Shown: piece by piece, positions 50,376-59,478 of the stretch
Layout: every line of letters starts with the position of its first letter
Position numbering within the stretch: the stretch's first letter is position 1
NCBI RefSeq assembly: GCF_008124865.1
Contig: NZ_VNHY01000003.1
Span: 186,001-250,000 of the forward strand
Direction: 5' to 3'
DNA: 64,000 nt
From: Fodinibius salinus
Lineage (GTDB): Bacteria; Bacteroidota; Rhodothermia; Balneolales; Balneolaceae
Translations under genes and position numbers: made by a program
Notes under the pieces: model-generated
Seen by the model: only the letters and a program-made list of their open reading frames with translations
Told to the model about the DNA's origin: nothing
Database searches by the model: none

Positions 50376-52310
50376 ATGGAATTTGACTCCGAACTATTTA
50401 GCAAAGCACAACAATCCCTAGAGCAGTATTGGGGATTTCCATCTTTTCGTTCCGGGCAGGATGATGCCATAAAATCGGTGTTGGCTGGGCAAAATACGAT
50501 GGTACTTTTTCCTACAGGCGGGGGCAAGTCGCTTTGCTATCAGGTACCGGCAACTGTATTAGGTGGGCTAACGGTGGTAATCTCACCATTGGTGGCCCTG
50601 ATGCAGGATCAGGTGCAGCAGCTTAATGATCGTGGAATTGCAGCGACCTTTGTGAACAGTACGATATCATCTTGGGAGATTGAGCAGCGGTTTGCCAATG
50701 CCCGAAACGGGATGTACGATTTGCTATACTGTTCCCCCGAGCGACTGCAGACTGATCTCTGGCAGGCCGAAATGCCAAAGCTGAATATTGATTTGATTGC
50801 CATTGACGAAGCTCATTGTATTTCCGAATGGGGGCATGACTTTCGTCCCAGCTATCGCGAAATCCGTCCGGCCTTAAAGGATATTGCAGATGAGATAACT
50901 TGGATGGCCCTTACCGCTACGGCAACGCCTGAAGTCCGTGATGATATCCAACAGAGCTTGGGATTTGAAGATTCTGAAATTGTGTCTAAAGGCTTTGAGC
51001 GACCCAATCTGAAATGGTGGGTAACTTCCACCGAGCAAAAGCAGCAAAAGTTATTGCAAGCTGTTAAAAAAGCAGCCGGCAGAGGATCGGGACTTATTTA
51101 CGGGGGGACCCGCAAGAATTGTGAAGAATTATCTCAACAGATTACTCAAAGGCTGGGTATTAACACCAAGGCTTATCATGCGGGGATTGAAACGGGAGAT
51201 CGGAAGGAGATTCAACAGAAGTGGATTACCGGCGAAATACCGCTGGTGGTAGCGACAAATGCATTTGGGATGGGGATCGACAAAGCTGATTGCCGCTATG
51301 TGATACATTATGAAATGCCGTATTCATTGGAGTCGTATTATCAGGAAGCTGGCCGAGCAGGACGTGATGGGCAAGAGAGCTTTCCTTTGCTCTTATTTAA
51401 ACCATCAGATGCGATTATTGCTGAGCGACGTATTAAGGACTCATATCCCGAGAAAGAACAGTTGCAGCATGTGTATGATGTGCTTTGCGATCATTTGAAT
51501 TTGGCAGTAGGATCTGCGATGGAAGAATCAGAAGAGGTCTCCATCAAAAAGCTTAAAAAGCGTGCGGGCAGTTCAAAGCGCATTATTCGGTCATCACTGA
51601 AGGTATTAAAACAGCTAGGAATCATTGAGCTAATAGAGTACATCACTCCACAGATTGGTGTGCAGTTTATCACAGGGGCTGATTATATTCGTGATAAAAT
51701 TGAAGAACTGGAAAATCGAAAAAAATCTCATTTCCTGGATACGTTATTTAGGCAGTATAGCGGAGAGGCCATGGGAGAAATGAAGTATCTTAAATTCGAA
51801 TATATTCAACGGAAATTGAATCTCTCCCCTAATGCAGTTAAAAAAGGATTACAAGTTCTGCAGGATCACGACCAGATGCTCAAGTTTGAATTAATTGGTG
51901 AACTGCCACTTGTTCGACTGGTAGATGAGCGGCAGTCGAAATTGCAATTAAGCAAAAAAGAGCTTGAAAAGCACCGCAACAGCTTGTTAAAAAAGTTGGA
52001 TTACATGAAAGGGTATATCGAGACGGAGGGATGTAGGGAAGTGTATATCCGGCAGTATTTTGGAGAGGAAAAAGTACAGGAATGCGGACACTGTGACAAC
52101 TGTCTGTCCAATGAGGCACAGGAGATTAGCGTTTCAGAAAGTGATGTAAAGAGGTTGAAAGAGCTACTGGAAGAAGATGGGAAAACATTTAATGAAATTC
52201 GGGCAGCATTTGACTGGAGTGAAGCCCGTGCTAAACAATTGTTGGGTTATTTAATTCGTGAAGAAAAAGTAGCAGCGGATAAGAATCAGTATTCTTGGCA
52301 ACTTGACTGA
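50376..52310 (+). CDS. recQ: ATP-dependent DNA helicase RecQ
   Basis: Protein of 644 residues. Helicase motifs: LFPTGGGKSLCYQVP (motif I), IDEAHCISEWGHDFRP (II and aromatic loop), MALTATATPEVRDDI (III), ATNAFGMGIDKADCRYVIHY (V) and YYQEAGRAGRDG (VI). A zinc-binding part follows (CREVYIRQYFGE and CGHCDNC). The C-terminus is a winged-helix-like segment; a clear HRDC domain is not seen. It acts in recombination and fork repair. It is divergent from the AT-rich gene. Confidence 0.97.
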   Translation: MEFDSELFSKAQQSLEQYWGFPSFRSGQDDAIKSVLAGQNTMVLFPTGGGKSLCYQVPATVLGGLTVVISPLVALMQDQVQQLNDRGIAATFVNSTISSWEIEQRFANARNGMYDLLYCSPERLQTDLWQAEMPKLNIDLIAIDEAHCISEWGHDFRPSYREIRPALKDIADEITWMALTATATPEVRDDIQQSLGFEDSEIVSKGFERPNLKWWVTSTEQKQQKLLQAVKKAAGRGSGLIYGGTRKNCEELSQQITQRLGINTKAYHAGIETGDRKEIQQKWITGEIPLVVATNAFGMGIDKADCRYVIHYEMPYSLESYYQEAGRAGRDGQESFPLLLFKPSDAIIAERRIKDSYPEKEQLQHVYDVLCDHLNLAVGSAMEESEEVSIKKLKKRAGSSKRIIRSSLKVLKQLGIIELIEYITPQIGVQFITGADYIRDKIEELENRKKSHFLDTLFRQYSGEAMGEMKYLKFEYIQRKLNLSPNAVKKGLQVLQDHDQMLKFELIGELPLVRLVDERQSKLQLSKKELEKHRNSLLKKLDYMKGYIETEGCREVYIRQYFGEEKVQECGHCDNCLSNEAQEISVSESDVKRLKELLEEDGKTFNEIRAAFDWSEARAKQLLGYLIREEKVAADKNQYSWQLD

Positions 52311-52320
52311 AAACGACAGA

Positions 52321-52710
52321 TTACTGCTTTTTAATTTTGACACTGTCATCTACCGTCTTGGAAGTAGAACTATCAGTCTTTTGATCTGTTACCAGCTCTT
52401 GTTTAAGCTGCTCGATAGCGCGACTTATGCGCTTTTTTTGTTCTTCGGGAAACTGTTGATAATAATGATGACTATCTTGGAACTGCTCTTCGGTAATATC
52501 GTATTGTTCATAGATAGCATTGGCCAAAGAATCTATTTTGGTACTGTCTGTTTTATTGAATTCTGTATAAGTACGTACCAGCTGTTTTTCGATTAGCAGC
52601 GTAATATATCGATCTTCAGGGATCAGGTTTGTTGGTTTTTCCGGTGTTGAAGAGCAGCTCCCCAATGCCCAAAGCAATACAGCAGAAACGATGATTCGCT
52701 TGCCCATCAT
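52321..52710 (-). CDS. DUF4296 lipoprotein
   Basis: Protein of 129 residues with a lipoprotein signal (LWALGSC, Cys about 19) and a DUF4296 core: LIPEDRYITLLIEKQLV, then YEQYDITEEQFQDSHHYYQQ. The family is largely limited to Bacteroidota and its relatives; function unknown. Its start overlaps the stop of the upstream dehydrogenase gene by four bases (ATGA). A second ATG directly follows the first. Confidence 0.85.
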   Translation of the reverse strand: MMGKRIIVSAVLLWALGSCSSTPEKPTNLIPEDRYITLLIEKQLVRTYTEFNKTDSTKIDSLANAIYEQYDITEEQFQDSHHYYQQFPEEQKKRISRAIEQLKQELVTDQKTDSSTSKTVDDSVKIKKQ

Positions 52711-53426
52711 TGTTCATTAGGAGATTTTGGGTTAAGCGGACGCATGGTCACATCATTGATTAAAAAGTTGTCTGGTGTTTCAAGCACGTTAATTAATACA
52801 TCAGCTACCTCCTGCGGCTGCATCATATTTTCATGCGTTTCCAGATCATTTTGGCCAAAGAAATCGGTGGCTGTGGATCCAGGGTAAAAGCAAGTTACTT
52901 TAATACCATCATAGCGCACTTCTTGGAACAGGGCTTCACTGAATCCACGAACACCAAACTTTGAAGCATTGTAGCCGGTGAGTTGAGGGTTGGCGACTTT
53001 GCCGGCAATAGATGCGATATTAATGACATGACAGACATTGTCGTTAGCTTTCATTTTTGGGATGCATTGCCTGGTCATATAAAAAATGCCCGATAGATTA
53101 GTTTGGATCATTGCCTCCCACTCATCCAGCGGCAGTCTATCCACATCCCCAAAACGGCCAAGCCCGGCATTATTGATAAGAATGTCGGGCGCATGTTTAT
53201 CAGAAAATGTATTAGTTACCCATTCTTGGATGGCCTCATGATTGGTAATGTCCATCGTAACAGGAGTGAATGCAGTACCCAGCTTGTCCTGAAGCTGCTC
53301 AAGCTTGTCAGTGCTGCGGGCCAGCCCAAAGACTGTGCCACCTTTTTCAATGATAGATTTACTAAATGCGGCGCCGAGCCCACTGCTGGCACCGGTGATG
53401 ATTGCTTTTTTTGAATTAATATCCAT
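52707..53426 (-). CDS. Short-chain dehydrogenase/reductase
   Basis: Protein of 239 residues with the nucleotide motif ITGASSGLGAAF (about 9-20), the NAG motif (LINNAGLGRFG, about 85-95), Ser in NIASIAGKVAN and the YNASK active site (Tyr about 155, Lys about 159). This is a complete classical SDR, likely NADP(H)-dependent. Substrate unknown. Confidence 0.93.
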   Translation of the reverse strand: MDINSKKAIITGASSGLGAAFSKSIIEKGGTVFGLARSTDKLEQLQDKLGTAFTPVTMDITNHEAIQEWVTNTFSDKHAPDILINNAGLGRFGDVDRLPLDEWEAMIQTNLSGIFYMTRQCIPKMKANDNVCHVINIASIAGKVANPQLTGYNASKFGVRGFSEALFQEVRYDGIKVTCFYPGSTATDFFGQNDLETHENMMQPQEVADVLINVLETPDNFLINDVTMRPLNPKSPNEQ

Positions 53427-53488
53427 ATCCAGTAATTATTTTTTTAACTCTTAAATTATCAGCAATTATGTGCTTGTATTCATTCCTT

Positions 53489-54106
53489 TTACGGTTTGAG
53501 CCGATCCTGGATGAGGGCATTAACCATCTCCAGAGCTACTTCGTTTTTTCCGCCGCGGGGTATAATGATATCTGCATACCGCTTGCTGGGTTCCACAAAT
53601 TCTAGGTGCATGGGACGAACAAATTTTTCGTATTGGGTAAGTACGTTTTCTAGTTTTCGATCTCGTTCTACAATATCACGCTGGATGCGCCGCAGCAGGC
53701 GGATATCGTCATCGGTATCTACATAAAGTTTTATATCCATCTGCTCGCGCAGATTTTGTTCGCTAAAGATTAAAATACCGTCGATAAGGATAATTTTCTT
53801 GGGTTTCGCAAGTTTTGTCTCTTCTTTGCGAATATGTTTGGTAAAATCATAAATAGGTACTTTAACCTGATATCCTTCTTTTAGTGCTTTCAGATGCCGA
53901 ATCATCAGCTCTGTTTCGAGGGAAGAAGGATGATCAAAATTTTGTTCCGTACGTTCTTCAAAAGGCAGATGTTTAAGGTCGCGGTAGTAGGAATCGTGCT
54001 GCATCAACAGTATGTCTTCTGCGCCAATAGTCTCGATAATATGTTCAACAACAGTTGTTTTTCCGGATCCGCTGCCGCCGGCAACGCCAATTATTAGTGG
54101 TGTCAA
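53489..54106 (-). CDS. udk: Uridine kinase
   Basis: Protein of 205 residues from a TTG start (MTPLIIGVAGGSG); no near ATG fits. P-loop GVAGGSGSGKTTV, then LMQHDSYYRDL, NFDHPSSLETEL, VPIYDFTKHIRK and RRIQRDIVERDR. These are the motifs of uridine-cytidine kinase. It salvages uridine to UMP. It follows the amidase gene by nine bases. Confidence 0.96.
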   Translation of the reverse strand: MTPLIIGVAGGSGSGKTTVVEHIIETIGAEDILLMQHDSYYRDLKHLPFEERTEQNFDHPSSLETELMIRHLKALKEGYQVKVPIYDFTKHIRKEETKLAKPKKIILIDGILIFSEQNLREQMDIKLYVDTDDDIRLLRRIQRDIVERDRKLENVLTQYEKFVRPMHLEFVEPSKRYADIIIPRGGKNEVALEMVNALIQDRLKP

Positions 54107-54115
54107 CAGGTATGA

Positions 54116-55378
54116 TTATTTAGAGTTAAAGTGCTGGCTTTTGTCATAATCTTCTTTGTAATTTCGGATAGCCCGAAAGATTGCAGAAGCAATAATACTT
54201 TGCCCATAATTAGAGGTAAGGTATCGTGCTTCGCTGGGATTGCTTATAAAACCGGTTTCGAGTAATACAGCAGGCATTGAAGCATGGTATAATACTACAA
54301 ATCGTGCCTGCTTAACTCCGCGGGAGTGGCGCTGTGCGCGGTTATCAAGCTGATTCTCAAACATTCCTGCAATTTGTTCACTGCTGGCAATATATCCGCT
54401 GTTGGCCAGCTCGTAAATAAGCAGTTCTTCCTGTGTTAGCTTTTTTTGTTCAGTATCATTATTAGCACGGACAACCTTGTTTTCTCGCTTCATCACTTTA
54501 AGGGCAGTCTGGCTACGTTCTAATCCCAGGAAAAATACATCAGTCCCGTAAGCTTGTCTAGAGGAGTGAGAGTTGCAGTGGATGGATACAAACAAGTCGC
54601 CTTCGGCGCGATTGGCAATGCTGCCTCTTTCTTCAAGTTCTATAAACTTATCACTTTCACGGGTATATACCACTTTTACACCCGGCATATATTTCTTGAT
54701 GTATCCGCCTACTTTTTTGGAGATGTCGAGGACAATATCTTTTTCTTTTACGCCTTTATATCCGATGGAACCGGGATCGTGTCCGCCGTGCCCGGGATCA
54801 ATAACTACTACATCCAGTTTAATTTTATCTTTAGTCTTTTGATAGTCACCGTTTAGCGTTTTAGCCGTATCGATAGATTCATTTTCGACTAGCATCTCTT
54901 CAGAATCCATCGTCAGGCGTGACCACATCAGCGGTTTCAAATCCTGGGTGATATATTCTAATTCCTCTCGATCAGTTTCGGTCAGGGCCAGTAGTAGATC
55001 ATTACTGCTGGCATCATGATATGCTTTGCTGTCGTAGTAATAATCTTTTGCAATATAGATATCTACGCCGACACCATTGGGCAGTTCATAAAAACTGATT
55101 TCATCAAAAATAGGGGAATCACTTGGAATGCCGATATTATTTGTATCAACCTCATTGCTGTAAAGGGTCATCTGGATAAGATCAACATCGGGCTGATAGA
55201 CTTCAAAGGAATCCACTTGTTGGCTCAGGTGATAGCGAAGCACGTATCCTTTGCCATCGCTGCGCTCTGCACTGGATAGTTTTTGTAAGGCATTTTCTTG
55301 GGCTTGTAACGGAGAAGAGAGCAACAAAAGAAGACAGTTCAGCACTATCAGTATTAAAAACTGATTATAACTATACAT
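54116..55378 (-). CDS. N-acetylmuramoyl-L-alanine amidase (AmiC-like)
   Basis: Start at ATG 55378 (MYSYNQFLILIVLNCLLLLL), 11 codons inside the longest frame, because it begins a clear signal peptide (cleaved near LQAQE). Length 420 residues. After an N-terminal beta-rich region (about 30-180, AMIN-like), the Amidase_3 domain shows VIDPGHGGHDPGSIG (zinc His), FIELEERGSIAN (zinc Glu), FVSIHCNSHSS (zinc His) and AVLLETGFISN (catalytic Glu). It cuts peptidoglycan side chains during division. Confidence 0.95.
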   Translation of the reverse strand: MYSYNQFLILIVLNCLLLLLSSPLQAQENALQKLSSAERSDGKGYVLRYHLSQQVDSFEVYQPDVDLIQMTLYSNEVDTNNIGIPSDSPIFDEISFYELPNGVGVDIYIAKDYYYDSKAYHDASSNDLLLALTETDREELEYITQDLKPLMWSRLTMDSEEMLVENESIDTAKTLNGDYQKTKDKIKLDVVVIDPGHGGHDPGSIGYKGVKEKDIVLDISKKVGGYIKKYMPGVKVVYTRESDKFIELEERGSIANRAEGDLFVSIHCNSHSSRQAYGTDVFFLGLERSQTALKVMKRENKVVRANNDTEQKKLTQEELLIYELANSGYIASSEQIAGMFENQLDNRAQRHSRGVKQARFVVLYHASMPAVLLETGFISNPSEARYLTSNYGQSIIASAIFRAIRNYKEDYDKSQHFNSK

Positions 55379-55580
55379 GTTAAGTTTATCTGCTAAACGT
55401 TTGAAGATCACCTTAAGTTATAATTGAATGCTGAGAGAATTGTTGAATGAAATTAACTAATATTTGCGCAAGAATAAAAAGCAGATAGATCAAATTTTTG
55501 TTCTAACGGTTGATAATAATTTGTATTTCACCATTTTTTGCTGACCTTACTCCAAATTAATAAACAAACCGATCGATCTG

Positions 55581-58457
55581 TTGAATCGTCAAACATTTCA
55601 AAAAGAGCTAAACAGCGCCCTGGGTGACACATTATTACCCAAACTCGATGCATACGTTGAGGAATGGTTCGGTGACCGCCGGCAGTTAACACGATACCTT
55701 TCTGCTCTGGAGCGCAAGGGAAACGATCAGGCAAAAATTGAAGAAGGAGTCGCCAGCATTCTGGGAGCACTGGGAAAGCTGTTGGATGACCAGGCAACCG
55801 AACAGTTATTGGAGGTGTACCAATTGGCAGTTGGTGAAGTTACTGAACCGCTTCCTTCACATGTACACTGGCAGCAGAATGATGACCGTTTTATTTCTCA
55901 AGATGAGGATTCACTGTTTGTTGCAATCGCCAAAGGAGTTAAAGGGATAGCTCGATCCAATCCCGAAAATTGGCAGCAGAAAATACCATTGCAACAACTG
56001 GTAGCCTACCACTTGTATAACGTAGATTTTATTTCTAGCTGGCATCAGCAGCTCCAGCGAGTACAGTTAGAGATTATTACAGAAATCGAGGAGTTGCTGG
56101 TTACACAGACCACTGAAGAAAAGGGAAATACGGAAGATTGGACAACAGTTGCGGATACACTGAAAAAGAAGCTTGATGATCATGAACAGGCAATCAGACA
56201 GAGAATGGGCGATGATATTGATAAGCTGAAGAGCCAAATCAATCAGGCGGTAGAAAAGACGGGAACCCTAGAACGTCGTCCTGCTTATTATCGGGAAGCA
56301 CGTACGCTATCCCGCCGAAAAGAGACGGAGCAAAAATTGCAATCGCAGGCAGAAAAGTGGACGGAATCACAACAACTTTTGCACGGACGCACTGAATTGA
56401 TGCTCGAGCTTTTAAATATTCTCCATGCTATTTTTGATCGATGTTCTCGGTTACGGAATGATTTGAAAAGCTATTTTTCAGAGGTCGTTACCGATCCGCT
56501 TAATGACTTACATGGGTTGTTGCAGCAGGGAAAGAAAGAAACATCTGTGAGACAAATTCATCAATTGAAAGAGCAGCTGATGCAACACGTAGACGAGCAG
56601 ATAATTGGTCGTCTCAAAAAGGACATAGAACAGCAGGTCTTTACGCAAAAGGCGGAGCATTTCTATGATGACTTATTGATGAGAGGCAACCAGGCTTCGC
56701 AAGAGCAGACTATGTTACATGATATGGATTTGGAAAAGAATCCTCCTGAGATTGACTCTCGCAAAATTGATTGGCGGTTGTTGGTGGTGCGGCAAATACG
56801 GGAGCAGCTGGTAAGCAAGATACAGCCATTGCAGCAGCAATACGTTAGCTTTCTTGCAGAATTACTTGAGGATATACGTGATATCTCAAATGTAATAGAC
56901 GTGAACCTGGAGTCGGCCGTGGCAGTTGAAGATGATCACCAGGGGGAGAAGGGTGAAGATACCAAAGAAGTAGCTCGGGAAGCATTAGAGCGCTTGTTGA
57001 ACACTGTTGAAGAGCTACAAAGCCGGTCGGAAGAAAAGCATCGTGAAATTATTGATGTTATCCAAGAGGGTCAGGAATCATTTACCGAGTTCTTATTGGC
57101 GCTTGTTCACGAAGGAGATCTCAATGAATTGCAGCTCTTGAATGCTAAGTACAAGGCCAAAGAAACAACCAGCGGTTGGCAGACGATCATTCGTTCTCGG
57201 ATGGCCCAGGTTCAGGATCATCTGGCATTATGGAGCCGATTCGGATGGAAAAAGATTAAATCTACGGTACATACGCTGGGTATATTTTTGGGATTTCTTC
57301 AAAAGGAGATGGAAGAAACCAAGCGTGCCGATATAGCCACCTACCTTTCGGAGACCGACCAGAAAATGCAAGAGCTACCCTATATTTATCGTCGGCTCTT
57401 CAATTTTGATGCGAAAGCTGATCAGCGATTTTATGTGCAGGCACTGGATTCGGCCTCAATTCTTAAGAAAGCCTATGGTCAGTGGCAACAGTCGTTCCCG
57501 TCAACACTGGCTGTGGTAGGGGAAAAGGGCAGTGGAAAATCGACCTTCCTGAATTTGACACTGGAAGCAGAAATTTCGGATAACCAGCTGATTCAGCTTA
57601 CTATGCACGATACTATCTGGACCGAAGATCAGCTGGTTGAAGTTTTGGGTGATGGGCTTGGTATCAAGAGTGCACAATCAATTCAGGAAGTTGTGGAAAT
57701 AATAAATGGGTGGTCAAACCGCAAGGTGATTTGTATCGAATGTATCCAGAACTGTTTTATACGCAATTTAAATGGATATGAAGTAATTGAGAAGCTTTGC
57801 TACCTGATTTCGGAAACCAAAAACCAAGTATTTTGGGTAGTTAGTTGTTCGCGATATAGTTGGCGATTTTTAGACAAAACCGTACAGCTGAGTGATTATT
57901 TCTCTCATCTCACTACAACCGATAGACTAGATGCGGATCAGATTAAAAGAGTGATTTTGAATCGCCATCGCTCCAGCGGTTATACGTTACATTTCGAGGT
58001 GGATGATGATACGATTAAGCCACGCAGTTACCGCAAATTAATGGATGATGAAGAGAAGGCGCAAGAATATTTGCAGGAAAACTACTTCGAAAAGTTGACA
58101 GAATTAGCTGAAGGGAATGCTTCAGTAGCAATGATTTTTTGGATTCGGTCGATCCGTGAATTTGACGATACCTATTGTTATATCCAGCCGCTGGAGGTCA
58201 CCTCCGTGGAGATGATTAAGGACTTAGATCCGCAAGTATTGTTTACGCTGGCGGCTTTTGTATTGCATGATACAATTTCCGATGAGGATCTGTCTATGAT
58301 TATGCACCTTACGAAAGAAGAAAGCCGTTTGATGATAAATCGGTTGCAATCGCGTGGTCTGTTGGTTGAAAAGGATGGCGCGTATGGCATTAATCATTTG
58401 ATGTATCGGCAGATTGTGCGTGTGCTTAAAGAACGAAATATTATACACTTGGTGTAA
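55581..58457 (+). CDS. Large coiled-coil P-loop ATPase coupled to an MscS channel gene
   Basis: Protein of 958 residues from a TTG start; the frame is open only about 36 bases further up and holds no ATG. I do not know the family name. Residues 1-640 are mainly helical with predicted coiled coils and no membrane segment. A P-loop ATPase domain follows: Walker A GEKGSGKST (647-655), Walker B-like KVICIECIQN (Glu720, unusual as the Asp is missing) and VVSCSRYSW (about 753). The C-terminus (about 880-958) looks like winged helices. This recalls STAND/AAA-like signal ATPases. Its stop lies four bases before the MscS start, so the two are co-translated. Confidence 0.75.
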   Translation: MNRQTFQKELNSALGDTLLPKLDAYVEEWFGDRRQLTRYLSALERKGNDQAKIEEGVASILGALGKLLDDQATEQLLEVYQLAVGEVTEPLPSHVHWQQNDDRFISQDEDSLFVAIAKGVKGIARSNPENWQQKIPLQQLVAYHLYNVDFISSWHQQLQRVQLEIITEIEELLVTQTTEEKGNTEDWTTVADTLKKKLDDHEQAIRQRMGDDIDKLKSQINQAVEKTGTLERRPAYYREARTLSRRKETEQKLQSQAEKWTESQQLLHGRTELMLELLNILHAIFDRCSRLRNDLKSYFSEVVTDPLNDLHGLLQQGKKETSVRQIHQLKEQLMQHVDEQIIGRLKKDIEQQVFTQKAEHFYDDLLMRGNQASQEQTMLHDMDLEKNPPEIDSRKIDWRLLVVRQIREQLVSKIQPLQQQYVSFLAELLEDIRDISNVIDVNLESAVAVEDDHQGEKGEDTKEVAREALERLLNTVEELQSRSEEKHREIIDVIQEGQESFTEFLLALVHEGDLNELQLLNAKYKAKETTSGWQTIIRSRMAQVQDHLALWSRFGWKKIKSTVHTLGIFLGFLQKEMEETKRADIATYLSETDQKMQELPYIYRRLFNFDAKADQRFYVQALDSASILKKAYGQWQQSFPSTLAVVGEKGSGKSTFLNLTLEAEISDNQLIQLTMHDTIWTEDQLVEVLGDGLGIKSAQSIQEVVEIINGWSNRKVICIECIQNCFIRNLNGYEVIEKLCYLISETKNQVFWVVSCSRYSWRFLDKTVQLSDYFSHLTTTDRLDADQIKRVILNRHRSSGYTLHFEVDDDTIKPRSYRKLMDDEEKAQEYLQENYFEKLTELAEGNASVAMIFWIRSIREFDDTYCYIQPLEVTSVEMIKDLDPQVLFTLAAFVLHDTISDEDLSMIMHLTKEESRLMINRLQSRGLLVEKDGAYGINHLMYRQIVRVLKERNIIHLV

Positions 58458-58461
58458 CACT

Positions 58462-59457
58462 ATGGATTTTCAACGATATATACTGGTTTTATTTTTACTG
58501 ATCAGTGGATTGCTGGGCGGTATTTCAGCTGTGAATGCAGCTCCCATTCAGCAACAATCACCGGATACCGTAACCATTATCGGTCCCATTCAGGTAGATA
58601 CTACATCCAACTCTCAAGCCTCCGAAGATACTACAGCTTCGGAGCAAAGTGATACCTCAAGCACACTGGCTGAATTAGAAAAGCTGATTTCCTACGGCAC
58701 CATTCTGGCCGTCATATTCCTGCTCATTATCACCTATTTTGTGAATAAGCTGGCCGTAATTATTCTGGATAATCTTTCAGAGCGTTTTACCAATTACCGG
58801 CTGGGTATCAAGCGAACGGTACCGGTGTTTCGACTTTTTATCTGGATATTGGCTTTCTATATTATAATTGCCGGGATCATCAATCCGCCGATCAGTACCG
58901 TGTTAACGGTATTGGCTTCTGTGGGTATTGCTGTGGGATTTGCTGCGCAGGATATCCTCAAGAATATTTTTGGTGGATTTATGATTATCCTGGATCGCCC
59001 TTTCCAGGTGGGAGATAAAATTGAGGTGGGAGACCATTACGGCGAAGTGCTTGCCATTGGTCTGCGTTCGAGTCGTATTGTTACCCCCGATGATTCTATC
59101 GTGTCGATCCCCAATGGAGAGCTGATGAATAAAGCTGTTTCTAACGCCAATGCAAGTGCGTTGGACTGCCTGGTCGTGGCCGAGATTTTTCTGCCGATGG
59201 AAGTTGATGTGGAGACGGTGAAGCGCATTGCATATAAAGCTGCTGTTTCATCACGCTATGTGTATTTGCAAAAGCCGGTTTCCGTAATTGCACTCAACGA
59301 GGTGCATGAAGAAAATTATGTGGTCAAGCTGCGGGTCAAGGCGTATGTATTGGATATCCGTTATGAATTTCCTTTCAAAAGTGATATGACTGAGTTAATA
59401 TTAGGAGAACTTAAGAATCGTGATTTACTGCCCAAAGGAGCTCTAAAAAATCATTAA
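58462..59457 (+). CDS. MscS family mechanosensitive channel
   Basis: Start at ATG 58462; an earlier in-frame start at 58414 would overlap the ATPase gene. Length 331 residues. A signal peptide (LLISGLLGGISAVNA) is followed by an acidic Thr/Ser-rich stretch, three transmembrane helices (about 75-95, 110-130, 135-165), and the MscS pore-lining helix and beta domain (GIAVGFAAQDILKNIFGGF, then DRPFQVGDKIEVGDHYGEV). It releases solutes on membrane tension. Here it directly follows the ATPase gene, an unusual pairing. Confidence 0.93.
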   Translation: MDFQRYILVLFLLISGLLGGISAVNAAPIQQQSPDTVTIIGPIQVDTTSNSQASEDTTASEQSDTSSTLAELEKLISYGTILAVIFLLIITYFVNKLAVIILDNLSERFTNYRLGIKRTVPVFRLFIWILAFYIIIAGIINPPISTVLTVLASVGIAVGFAAQDILKNIFGGFMIILDRPFQVGDKIEVGDHYGEVLAIGLRSSRIVTPDDSIVSIPNGELMNKAVSNANASALDCLVVAEIFLPMEVDVETVKRIAYKAAVSSRYVYLQKPVSVIALNEVHEENYVVKLRVKAYVLDIRYEFPFKSDMTELILGELKNRDLLPKGALKNH

Positions 59458-59478
59458 AAATTACACTTACCACTGATT

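Noticed and set aside
55581-58457. Dynamin-like GTPase
   Set aside because: The P-loop is at the C-terminal third, with a Walker B-like and SR motif of STAND/AAA ATPases; GTPase motifs such as NKxD are not seen.
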